The notes under the pieces were generated by a model, which saw nothing but the letters and a program-made list of their open reading frames with translations, had not been told where the DNA came from and searched no databases. From Bacteroidota bacterium (GTDB lineage: Bacteria; Bacteroidota; Bacteroidia; Chitinophagales; LD1), in assembly GCA_026391075.1 (NCBI GenBank), contig JAPLES010000009.1, positions 1-32,827 of the forward strand: a stretch of DNA of 32,827 bases, written 5' to 3'. This document shows positions 25,551 through 32,827 of the stretch, piece by piece. The position numbers and the translations under genes are program-made. Position 1 is the first letter of the stretch, and each line of letters opens with the position of its first letter.

Positions 25551-26170
25551 GATAGAATCCTGCTCCTGCTTATTCGCAAAAATTTCTTTTGCTTTTGTTA
25601 AGCTGTCTTGAACAAAGATTGCCCGTGCAACTTTCCTTAGTGAATCTTCCGTAGCTTTCTTAGCAGCAAGTTCTTTTGCTCTGCGCTGTTGCTCTGCTTT
25701 AACTTGTGTAATTGAATCCTGAATTAGTTTTGCTTTTTCTGCGCTAACACTTTTTTGATAGAATCCTGCTCCTGCTTCTTCGCAAAAATTTCTTTTGCTT
25801 TTGTTAAGCTGTCTTGAACAAAGATTACTCGTGCCACTTTCCTTAGTGAATCTTCCGTAGCTTTCTTAGCAGCAAGTTCTTTTGCTTTACGCTGTTGATC
25901 TGCTTTTACCTGGGTGATTGAATCCTGAATTAGTTTTGCTTTTTCTGCAGCTAACGCTTTTTTGATAGAATCCTGCTCCTGCTTCTTCGCAAAAATTTCT
26001 TTTGCTTTTGTTAAGCTGTCTTGAACAAAGATTGAACGTGCAACTTTCCTCAACGAATCTTCTGTAGTTTTTTTAGCAACAAGTTCTTTTGCTTTACGCT
26101 GTTGATCTGCTTTTACCTGGGTGATTGAATCCTGAATTAGTTTTGCTTTTTCTGCGGCTAAAACTTTCTT
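25551..26170. repeat. 207-bp tandem repeat array in the OmpA stalk
   Basis: The landmark GATAGAATCC recurs at 25551, 25757 and 25964, and in diverged form (GATTGAATCT) at 26171. The spacings are 206, 207 and 207 bp. Each unit encodes 69 residues (DSIKK..., DSITQVKA, DSLRKVAR, FVQDSLTKAK, EIFAKKQEQ). The three units are nearly identical, and a more diverged unit appears near 24807. The 206-bp unit contains the frameshift. Confidence 0.88.
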
Positions 26171-27688
26171 GATTGAATCTTGTTCAAACTTTTTAGCCAG
26201 AGCTTCTTTTGCTCGCTTGGCTGAGTCCAAAACAAAAACCGCGTGCACCGCTTTCTTGATAGAATCCTCCACCGTTTTTTTCCATGCAATTTCCTTGGCA
26301 GCATTTTCCCGCTCTGTTTTGGCTTTACTAACCGAATCCTGAATAGATTTTAAATGTGTCGCCAATGCCACACGCTTCAATGAATCTTCAACCTGTTTTT
26401 TTGCAGCAGCTTCTTTGAGCGCTAATTCTCTTTCGGCTTTAGCCTTCGTCATAGCCTGTTGTTTCAAATTTTCAGCTGCTATGGAATCATCTTTGCGCTT
26501 TTGATTTTGCGTAGCAGAAGCCATCAATATTCTTTCACTCTCATCTTTTACTTTCATTAATGAATCTTCATACGCTTGTTGTTTTGTTGCAAAATCCTCT
26601 GCAATTTTTTTCGATTGTTCTTCATCTTTCTGCTTCTTTATTTGTGCTTCAATTTGTAATGATTTTGTTTCTGCCTCAACTTGTAATTTTTTAATTTCTT
26701 CCTGATGTTTTGTAACACTTTCTGAAGGTGCCTTTTTAACCGGCTCGTCTTTTATTACTACCACTTCTAAATTCGGGTCTTGCTTTTCTTTCTTTTTGTT
26801 CCCTCCTGTAGAAATAGAAGTTCCGCCACCACCGCCTTTCTTTCGGTCTTCTTCTTTTTTCTTCATCTCCTCCAACTGTTTCTTGGTTTCTTCCAACTCA
26901 CGTTGAAGTTTTGCTACAGTCTCATCGCTTTCCTTTTTCTTTTTTTCTTCAACTACAAACGGCTGTTTCACTTCCGATAAAGAATTGGTGGGAGTTGCTT
27001 TTGTATCGTTTGATGCTGCAATTGTTTTTTGAAGTGCCGTAGGATATTTTTCCTTAAACGAAACAGGGTCAACATACTGAACGGGGTCGAGATAAATATC
27101 GAGTTTATAATCGAGCGGCTGATTAAAACCAATGGTGGACACATAAAAACTTGTGTCCTTAAATTGATTGTAAATTCCTATTGACCGTTTGTCAATAGAC
27201 ACTTTGTAATTGGTTTCGTATTCGAGTTTGAAATTGTAAAGTCCATCAATGCCTGTAATAATGCGGTCTTCTTTTTTAGTCATTACATTTTTTAAAACCA
27301 CTGCTGCCTCTTTAATCGGAAAATTTTCTTCGCGACTTTTCAGCATTCCCATCAATCGCATACCATCTTTCTTCAAACGTACACTGATGTATTCGGGAAA
27401 AGGTTTCCCTGCCTTATCGGTTTTTATAGTAAACGTTGTATCGGTAAAACCTGAGTACGAAATTTTTACAGTGTAGGTTTGGTTTTTGTTAACGTTGAAT
27501 TTATAGCCACCATCAAAATATGTTTTGTAGGTGCCAAATGGTTTTTCGTCTTCAGTAACTTCAACTTTGGCTTGAAAAATAGGGGAGGAGAGGCTATCGG
27601 TTTTTTTAACCACGCCATAAAAACTTTGCGCACTCAATTGAGCGCAAACGAAAACCAAAGCCGATAAAAAAATCAGTTTCCCTTTCAC
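25724..27688 (-). CDS. Giant OmpA-type stalk protein, N-terminal part before frameshift
   Basis: A signal peptide MKGKLIFLSALVFVCAQLSA (1-20) is followed by two beta-sandwich modules like carboxypeptidase-regulatory/CNA-B domains (about 22-105 and 108-200; GGYKFNVNKNQTYTVKISYSGF and GIDGLYNFKLEYETNYKVSI). A charged coiled coil then starts near 240, interrupted by a glycine linker (GGGGGTSISTGG, about 285-296). The rest is a repetitive helical stalk. The frame ends at a premature stop (KKVLAQKKQN) when one base is lost at about 25741-25744. It begins 24 bp after uvrA on the same strand and is probably in its operon. With the C-terminal part it would tether the outer membrane to peptidoglycan across a long stalk. 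This could be a true pseudogene, a phase state or a sequencing error in the repeat. Confidence 0.85.
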   Translation of the reverse strand: MKGKLIFLSALVFVCAQLSAQSFYGVVKKTDSLSSPIFQAKVEVTEDEKPFGTYKTYFDGGYKFNVNKNQTYTVKISYSGFTDTTFTIKTDKAGKPFPEYISVRLKKDGMRLMGMLKSREENFPIKEAAVVLKNVMTKKEDRIITGIDGLYNFKLEYETNYKVSIDKRSIGIYNQFKDTSFYVSTIGFNQPLDYKLDIYLDPVQYVDPVSFKEKYPTALQKTIAASNDTKATPTNSLSEVKQPFVVEEKKKKESDETVAKLQRELEETKKQLEEMKKKEEDRKKGGGGGTSISTGGNKKKEKQDPNLEVVVIKDEPVKKAPSESVTKHQEEIKKLQVEAETKSLQIEAQIKKQKDEEQSKKIAEDFATKQQAYEDSLMKVKDESERILMASATQNQKRKDDSIAAENLKQQAMTKAKAERELALKEAAAKKQVEDSLKRVALATHLKSIQDSVSKAKTERENAAKEIAWKKTVEDSIKKAVHAVFVLDSAKRAKEALAKKFEQDSIKKVLAAEKAKLIQDSITQVKADQQRKAKELVAKKTTEDSLRKVARSIFVQDSLTKAKEIFAKKQEQDSIKKALAAEKAKLIQDSITQVKADQQRKAKELAAKKATEDSLRKVARVIFVQDSLTKAKEIFAKKQEQDSIKKVLAQKKQN

Positions 27689-27712
27689 TGGTGGTGGTTT
27701 GATAACTGAAAG

Positions 27713-30514
27713 TTAATTGGATTCTCGGTTCAACTTTTCCTTCAGGTAATATGCAGTATACGAAGATTTTTCAGAAAGGATACCCTCGGGCTCGCCTTGG
27801 TAAACTAGATTACCGCCTTCGTCACCGCCTTCGGGACCCAAATCTATTAACCAGTCGGCACATTTTATTACATCCATATTGTGTTCAATTACAATTACTG
27901 AATGTCCCGCTTCTATCAATTGATTGAAACTTGAAATCAGTTTGTTAATGTCGTGAAAATGCAAGCCGGTTGTTGGTTCATCAAAAATAAACAGGATTGG
28001 ATTTGGCGCTTCGCCCTTACTTAAAAACGAAGCAAGCTTCACACGCTGTGCTTCTCCACCGCTTAAAGTTGAACTCGACTGACCGAGTTTTACGTAGCCC
28101 AAACCAACTTTTTGCAAAGGCAAAAGTTTGGTAGTAATTGCTTCATCACCTGCAAAAAACCCGAGTGATTCATCCACACTCAATTCAAGAACTTCATAAA
28201 TATTTTTTCCCTTGAACTGAACTTCCAAAACTTCTTCTTTGAATTTTTTCCCGTTGCAGGTTTCACATTTCAAATGCACATCGGCAAGAAACTGCATCTC
28301 TACTACTACCTCGCCTTCTCCTTTGCAGGTTTCGCATCTGCCGCCTTCTACGTTGAACGAAAAGTCTTTTGGCAGGTAACCACGAATTTTCGACAACTGC
28401 ATGCGCGCATACAATTCGCGAATGCCATCATAGGCTTTTACATACGTTACAGGATTGGAACGCGAGCTTCTGCCTAACGGATTTTGGTCAATCATTTCTA
28501 CCGAAGTAATTCTTCGCATATCGCCTTTCATTTCGCGAAACGTTCCAGGTTTTTCTCCGGCTCCATCAAACATGCGCATCATGGCGGGGTAAAGAATTTT
28601 CTTGACCAAAGTTGTTTTGCCTGAACCACTAACACCACTCACAACTGTTAGTGTGCCTAACGGAAATTTCACGTCCACATTTTTGAGATTGTGTTGCGAT
28701 GCGCCTATAATTTCAATCCAGTTCGATGGCTTTCTTCTTTTGCGGCTATAAGGAATTTCCAAAACACCATTTAAATATTTTGCTGTAAGCGTTTTCGATT
28801 TCAACAATTCTTTGGTGCCACCGTTGAACATTACTTCACCGCCAAAAATTCCTGCTTCAGGTCCCATATCAACTATATGGTCACTGGCTTTCATAATATC
28901 TTCATCGTGCTCCACAATCACTACTGTATTTCCTAAATCGCGAAGATTTTTCAAAACTTTTATCAAACGTTCAGTATCACGCTGATGTAGACCAATACTT
29001 GGTTCATCTAAAATATAAAGCGAAGAAGTAAGATTACTTCCAATAGAGCGCGTAAGATTGATGCGTTGAGTTTCGCCACCGGAAAGTGAATTCGACAAAC
29101 GATTGAGTGACAAATAACCCAAGCCCACATCCATCATCGTTTGCAAACGAGAATTTACTTCGAGCAAAATTCGCTTGCCAATTTCTGCTTCTGCCTGCGA
29201 CAGTTTTATGTTTATGAAAAAGGAATGAAGTTCTTTGATAGGCAGTAACATCAATTCAGAAATATGCTTGCCCTGAATTTTTACATTCTGCGAATCTTTG
29301 CGAATGCGCGAGCCTTTGCAATCGGGACAAGTTGTTTTTCCACGAAACCGCGAAAGCATTACACGATATTGAATTTTGTAACTCTGCTCTTCAATGTGTT
29401 TGAAAAAATCGTGTAACCCACGAAAATATTTGTTGCCGTCCCACAACAACTGCTTATCCTTTTCATCCAAATCTTTATACGCGCGGTGAATCGGAAAATC
29501 AAACATCACTCCTTTCTTAATCAGCGGCTCTGCCCATTCACTCATTTTCTCTCCTTTCCATGGCGCCACCACACCTTCATAAACCGAAAGTTCTTTATCG
29601 GGGAAAATTAAATCTTCATCCAAACCCATTACCGTTCCAAAGCCTTCACAGGTTTTGCAGGCACCATAAGGATTATTGAAATTGAAGAAGTGCGGATTCG
29701 GCTCTTCGAAAGTAATTCCATCTGCTTCAAACTTGTTCGAAAACATTTTCGATTTGCCATCTCCGTATTCAATCACACAATTGCCATGCCCTTCGCTAAA
29801 AGAAGTTTGAACCGAATCAGCCGCACGAGATTTTAAATCTTCATCGTTGTGTTTCACCACTAATCTGTCCACCAATACTTTTATGGAAGTTTGCTTCTTC
29901 TTTAACGCATCTTTGTTTTCGAGTAACTCTTCAATCTTCGCTACTTCTTCACCAAATTTTATTCTGGTAAATCCTTTTTGCAAAAGTAATTTCAAATCAT
30001 CGGCAACATTTTTCTCCACTTTGTTTTCAAAATAGATGAACACTTTTTCGCCTTCATTCAACTTGAAAATAAAATCTACCACATCCATTACTTCATTCTT
30101 GGTCACCAGTTCACCTGTTTTGGGCGAATAGGTTTTCCCAATCCGCGCGAACAAAAGCCGCAGGTAATCGTATAGTTCTGTAAGCGAACCAACCGTGGAG
30201 CGCGTTGTTCTTGTAGATACTTTTTGTTCGATTGAAATAGCAGGACACAATCCTTTGATATAATCTACATCGGGTTTGTCCATGCGGGTGAGAAACTGGC
30301 GAGCATAAGAAGAAAGCGATTCAACGTATCTTCTTTGACCTTCGGCAAATAAAGTATCAATGGTGAGTGACGATTTGCCCGAGCCGGAAACACCGGTAAT
30401 AACAATGAATTTGTTCTTGGGAAGTTCAACATCAACGTTCTTCAAATTGTGAACGCGGGCGCCTTTGATAAAGATTTTTTTTTCGCTCGTCAAAAATTTA
30501 TTTGGAGATTTCAA
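27713..30514 (-). CDS. uvrA: Excinuclease ABC subunit A
   Basis: DNA-damage recognition ATPase of nucleotide excision repair. It has 933 residues with two ABC modules: Walker A GVSGSGKSSL (about 41) and GVSGSGKTTL (about 632), signatures LSGGETQRINL and LSGGEAQRVKL, and Walker B LYILDEPSIGLH and LFIFDEPTTGLH. VESLSSYARQFL and GRSSRSNPVTY are typical. The zinc module in the second half is complete (CETCKGEGE, CETCNGKKF). The first module has only the second pair (CKTCEGFG), the usual first CxxC being replaced by FEADGI. There is no ATG near the N-terminus: an in-frame stop lies four codons above the TTG at 30514, and a second TTG is at 30493, so the start must be non-ATG. A minus-strand promoter lies about 80 bp upstream. 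Confidence 0.97.
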   Translation of the reverse strand: MKSPNKFLTSEKKIFIKGARVHNLKNVDVELPKNKFIVITGVSGSGKSSLTIDTLFAEGQRRYVESLSSYARQFLTRMDKPDVDYIKGLCPAISIEQKVSTRTTRSTVGSLTELYDYLRLLFARIGKTYSPKTGELVTKNEVMDVVDFIFKLNEGEKVFIYFENKVEKNVADDLKLLLQKGFTRIKFGEEVAKIEELLENKDALKKKQTSIKVLVDRLVVKHNDEDLKSRAADSVQTSFSEGHGNCVIEYGDGKSKMFSNKFEADGITFEEPNPHFFNFNNPYGACKTCEGFGTVMGLDEDLIFPDKELSVYEGVVAPWKGEKMSEWAEPLIKKGVMFDFPIHRAYKDLDEKDKQLLWDGNKYFRGLHDFFKHIEEQSYKIQYRVMLSRFRGKTTCPDCKGSRIRKDSQNVKIQGKHISELMLLPIKELHSFFINIKLSQAEAEIGKRILLEVNSRLQTMMDVGLGYLSLNRLSNSLSGGETQRINLTRSIGSNLTSSLYILDEPSIGLHQRDTERLIKVLKNLRDLGNTVVIVEHDEDIMKASDHIVDMGPEAGIFGGEVMFNGGTKELLKSKTLTAKYLNGVLEIPYSRKRRKPSNWIEIIGASQHNLKNVDVKFPLGTLTVVSGVSGSGKTTLVKKILYPAMMRMFDGAGEKPGTFREMKGDMRRITSVEMIDQNPLGRSSRSNPVTYVKAYDGIRELYARMQLSKIRGYLPKDFSFNVEGGRCETCKGEGEVVVEMQFLADVHLKCETCNGKKFKEEVLEVQFKGKNIYEVLELSVDESLGFFAGDEAITTKLLPLQKVGLGYVKLGQSSSTLSGGEAQRVKLASFLSKGEAPNPILFIFDEPTTGLHFHDINKLISSFNQLIEAGHSVIVIEHNMDVIKCADWLIDLGPEGGDEGGNLVYQGEPEGILSEKSSYTAYYLKEKLNRESN

Positions 30515-30596
30515 ATTGGTATTTTATATTCGGTTTACAATAATCAAAAAACAAGCTCTATAGCAATCTATTTCTACTTCACTATTTCTAAGATTC

Positions 30597-30626
30597 GCAA
30601 AGGTAATTTTTAGGGCTTTTTATTCA
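30597..30626 (-). promoter_or_regulatory. Bacteroidota-type promoter for uvrA
   Basis: On the minus strand, TTG (30624-30626) and TACCTTTG (30597-30604) are 19 bp apart, a full match to the TTTG/TAnnTTTG pattern apart from the first T. It would give a leader of about 80 nt before the TTG start of uvrA. Confidence 0.6.
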
Positions 30627-30881
30627 ATTAAAATTTAGATATCGATCCTTCCTCTACTCTCGGTTAAATTTGTTTTTGTGTGTTTGGTATAATGCCACGT
30701 GCACACAACTTCCTTTAACTGCCTATTAGTTTTAATTTTTTTGTAACCACGATTTTTAGTAGTCCAGATTTCAATGAACCCAAGTCGACACCTTTGGTTA
30801 TAAAATCTGAATTCTTAAATCTTAAATCTACTTCGCCTATCTAACATCTCTACGTTTTTATTCACTCTAAAACGTAACACC
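30627..30881. other. Spacer between uvrA promoter and sigma-factor gene
   Basis: No gene is seen. It holds a plus-strand TAAATTTG (30665-30672) that fits the -7 consensus but lies about 210 bp before the sigma gene and lacks a -33 box, a 7-bp inverted repeat TTGTGTG/CACACAA (30676-30682, 30702-30708), and a degenerate heptamer run of AATCTTA type (30811-30831). Confidence 0.4.
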
Positions 30882-31469
30882 ATGCGCACTCAAATCATGA
30901 GCGATCAGGAACTGGTTGACCAGTACCTTGCAGGCAACGAGCTTGCCCTTGAACGATTAATTATTCGTCACAAGGACAAAATTTACACATCCATTTACTT
31001 AATGGTAAAGGATAACTATCTCGCTGAAGACATTTTTCAGGAGACATTTATCAAAGCCATTGATTATTTGCGGAGAGGAAAATATACCGAAGAGGGAAAG
31101 TTTGCCCCTTGGGTAGCACGTATTGCGTACAACTTATGCATTGACCATTTCCGTAAGTTGAAACGCACACCGGGAATTGTTACCAGCGAAGGCGATGATA
31201 TTTTCAAATACATGAAGTTTGAAGAAACTTCACACGAGGAGCATGTTCATTTGGAAAAATTTGAAACCAAATTGAAGGATTTGATTGAGCAATTGCCCGA
31301 AGATCAAAAGGAAGTAGTCATACTGCGTCACTTTTTCAATTTCAGTTTCAAGGAAGTTTCGGAATACACGAAATCTCCTTTGAATACTTGCTTGGGAAGA
31401 ATGCGGTATGCGCTCAATAACATCCGCAGAATGATGGAAGAACAGAACGTGGTTCTTCGCCAGTTATAA
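30882..31469 (+). CDS. ECF-type RNA polymerase sigma factor
   Basis: A 195-residue sigma-70 family factor. Region 2 spans about residues 25-95 (HKDKIYTSIYLMVKDNYLAEDIFQETFIKA, then GKFAPWVARIAYNLCIDHFRK, the -10 recognition helix). Region 4 is at about 135-185 (IEQLPEDQKEVVILRHFFNFSFKEVSEYT, then LGRMRYALNNIRRMM, an HTH). It lacks regions 1 and 3, so it is of ECF architecture. Two ATGs are possible, 30882 and 30897; the first gives MRTQIMSDQELV, which fits the relatives I recall. A terminator follows, then a 78-residue gene that may be functionally linked. No classical transmembrane anti-sigma factor is adjacent. It is divergent from uvrA across 367 bp. Confidence 0.93.
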   Translation: MRTQIMSDQELVDQYLAGNELALERLIIRHKDKIYTSIYLMVKDNYLAEDIFQETFIKAIDYLRRGKYTEEGKFAPWVARIAYNLCIDHFRKLKRTPGIVTSEGDDIFKYMKFEETSHEEHVHLEKFETKLKDLIEQLPEDQKEVVILRHFFNFSFKEVSEYTKSPLNTCLGRMRYALNNIRRMMEEQNVVLRQL

Positions 31470-31502
31470 AATACGATTGTCAAACTTGTTGTTTGTCGTT
31501 TT

Positions 31503-31531
31503 AATCCGCTCCACGATGGGGTGGATTTTTT
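31503..31531 (+). terminator. Terminator after the sigma-factor gene
   Basis: A hairpin of AATCCGCTCC (31503-31512) and GGGGTGGATT (31518-31527), including two G-U pairs, with loop ACGAT and a run of Ts. It may be leaky, allowing some read-through to the 78-residue gene. Confidence 0.7.
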
Positions 31532-31622
31532 ATTTCTTAAGCATCAAAAAAATATTTCTGCATTCACACAATAATATTTTGGCACTGCGTTTTATATCTA
31601 CAAAAACAAAATCAAACCCAAT

Positions 31623-31859
31623 ATGGAACAAACTTCTACACTCGACCTCTTAGTATTACACGCTTATGGCGAAACTAATCTGGAACAAAGAGAATTCCTC
31701 GCAAACGAATTGAGCGAGAATGAAACTCTTCAAGAAGAATTAATGGAACTGGTAGATACTCAGCACCAGCTCAATTCTATGATAAAGAGCCCGAGCCAAA
31801 CTTCGGTGCGTATTATTATGGAGCATAGCTACAAAACGGAACAGCTACAGGAAATTTAA
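31623..31859 (+). CDS. Small acidic protein following the sigma factor
   Basis: A 78-residue acidic, helical protein without signal peptide, membrane segment or cysteine/histidine zinc site. Its layout (LLVLHAYGETNLEQREFLANELSENETLQEELMEL) resembles the N-terminal helical part of anti-sigma domains, where a short peptide counts residues around a helix bundle, but it lacks the H-x3-C-x2-C zinc motif and any membrane anchor. The name anti-sigma-like is inference from position. Start ATG at 31623, with an AT-rich upstream region and a terminator between it and the sigma gene. Confidence 0.75.
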   Translation: MEQTSTLDLLVLHAYGETNLEQREFLANELSENETLQEELMELVDTQHQLNSMIKSPSQTSVRIIMEHSYKTEQLQEI

Positions 31860-31957
31860 TTTTCAGCAGCGCAGAATGTCTTTCTCGCAATTTTGAACGG
31901 TTTGGGTTTATTACGCGTACTTTTTATTTTTAGTTTTATAAGAACTAAAACATACGC

Positions 31958-32827
31958 ATGCAAAAATTTACGCGCTTTCGTTTCCTATTCGCAGTCCTCC
32001 TATTTTCATCCTTACTTTTTATCGACTCGTGCGATAAGAAATGTGACGACAACCTTCCACCTACCGGCCCAGGTGAACCCGAAATAAATAAGTGTACAAA
32101 ACTTCATCCTATCGTATTCATACATGGATTTCTAGCTTCGGGAGATACCTGGGCTAATCAAGTAATGCGATTTACCTCTAACGGTTACTGCGAAAATTTG
32201 CTCTACGCTTACGATTGGAATAGTGTAGGAGGTGGAACAGACCAAGCTGCTCTCGATGCTTTTATTGATACAGTGCTTGCGCGAACAGGCGCAAAACAAG
32301 TTGACTTGGTTGGGCATTCTGCCGGTGGCGGTTATGGGTATAGCTATTGTTCAGATACCACTCGTGCCAAAAAAGTTGCGCACTATGTGCATGTAGCAAG
32401 CTCTTCACAAACTTCGGCTGCAGGTTCAAATGATGAAGTTCCTACTATGAATATTTCATCGGCAGGCGATGCGGTTGCGGGGGTAACTACCATTACAGGA
32501 GCTAGCAATATTGAACTAATCAACAAAGATCATTATCAAGTGGCCACCAGCGAAGAAACATTTGTGGAGCTCTATAAGTTTTTCAATAATGGAGAGGCTC
32601 CTTTCACTTCTGCTATCAAACTTCAAAGAGATATTACAGTTTCAGGCAAAGCATTAACGCTAGGAGAAAACGCACCGCATAACGGGGCAACCATTCATAT
32701 TTATGAAGTGAATCCTGACAATGGTTCTCGATTAAATGCCTCACCCGATTTTACATTAACCGCAGATGCTAAGGGAATGTGGGGACCACAAAAAGTTAAG
32801 ACCAATACGAAGTATGAGTTTGAAGTC
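31958..32827 (+). CDS. Lipase-like alpha/beta hydrolase lipoprotein, cut by window edge
   Basis: The frame from the ATG at 31958 runs 290 codons with no stop to the end of the window. Residues 1-24 are a signal peptide and Cys25 (FIDSCDKKCDD) is the likely lipid anchor. The alpha/beta hydrolase fold follows: PIVFIHGFLASG (HGF oxyanion loop at 56-58) and the nucleophile Ser121 in LVGHSAGGGYG. The acid is not identified with confidence; NKDHYQV near 190 supplies a plausible histidine. From about residue 220 a second, beta-rich module begins (IKLQRDITVSGKALTLGENAP), resembling an Ig-like or C2-like extension. Likely a secreted or surface esterase/lipase of unknown substrate. The missing C-terminus may be long. 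Confidence 0.85.
   Translation, partial: MQKFTRFRFLFAVLLFSSLLFIDSCDKKCDDNLPPTGPGEPEINKCTKLHPIVFIHGFLASGDTWANQVMRFTSNGYCENLLYAYDWNSVGGGTDQAALDAFIDTVLARTGAKQVDLVGHSAGGGYGYSYCSDTTRAKKVAHYVHVASSSQTSAAGSNDEVPTMNISSAGDAVAGVTTITGASNIELINKDHYQVATSEETFVELYKFFNNGEAPFTSAIKLQRDITVSGKALTLGENAPHNGATIHIYEVNPDNGSRLNASPDFTLTADAKGMWGPQKVKTNTKYEFEV

Noticed and set aside
25738-25760. Programmed -1 frameshift or transcript slippage at the six-A run to rescue the giant OmpA gene
   Set aside because: The run reads C AAA AAA G in frame, not a proper slippery heptamer, and the same run exists in sister units that need no shift. Six As are short for polymerase slippage.
25551-26170. Regular 207-bp repeats as a possible CRISPR array or DNA satellite
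   Set aside because: Units are long, contiguous, multiples of three except one, and translated; there are no spacers and no cas genes.
30676-30708. TTGTGTG/CACACAA inverted repeat before the sigma-factor gene as an operator
   Set aside because: A 7-bp pair with a long loop in AT-rich DNA is weak evidence, and no regulator or second site supports it.

Overview
The window reads as chromosome from a Bacteroidota bacterium, probably of the Chitinophagales/Sphingobacteriia side (the order is inference). The grounds are a secreted protein with a C-terminal type IX secretion sorting domain, several OmpA-like and beta-barrel envelope proteins, lipoproteins, Bacteroidota-type -7 promoter boxes (TAnnTTTG or close), and a Bacteroidota-style ECF sigma factor. 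Base composition looks even and moderately AT-rich. I see no tRNA, rRNA, CRISPR array, intact insertion sequence or prophage.

Layout. 1-912: arginase (minus strand, cut by the window edge). 1093-2595: glycerol kinase with a strong terminator. 2733-4165: tatC and a NUMOD4/HNH/HTH protein. 4194-5776: a helical-repeat gene lacking a credible 5' end, head-to-head with a small conserved gene. 5777-5997: a repeat-rich spacer (a solo inverted-repeat end and a REP-like palindrome). 5998-8196: a type IX-secreted Asp-box propeller. 8229-10651: rpiB and asnB. 10662-12290: a subtilisin-like protease (minus). 12375-12540: a MITE-like element. 12570-14468: purF. 14649-16769: an OmpA protein with calcium-type repeats. 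16837-19551 (all minus): pdxH, a lipoprotein and an aldehyde dehydrogenase. 19673-22647: an ethanolamine-type permease and nadE. 22726-23508: an outer-membrane barrel. 23526-27688 (minus): a giant OmpA protein with a coiled-coil stalk, broken by one frameshift. 27713-30514 (minus): uvrA. 30882-31859: an ECF sigma factor and a 78-residue partner. 31958 to the end: a lipase-like lipoprotein, cut by the window edge.

The genes are mainly housekeeping (purine, NAD, PLP and asparagine synthesis, Tat export, excision repair) mixed with envelope proteins. I do not see a clear new multi-gene defence or biosynthetic system. The common thread among the oddities is small repeats entering or shaping genes: a REP-like palindrome translated in frame inside asnB, heptamer repeats translated inside nadE, a MITE-like element abutting the purF promoter, and a 207-bp tandem repeat in the giant OmpA gene, where one unit is 206 bp and breaks the frame.

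Three housekeeping genes (tatC, asnB, purF) also have -7 promoter boxes so close to the start codon that their transcripts would have almost no leader.
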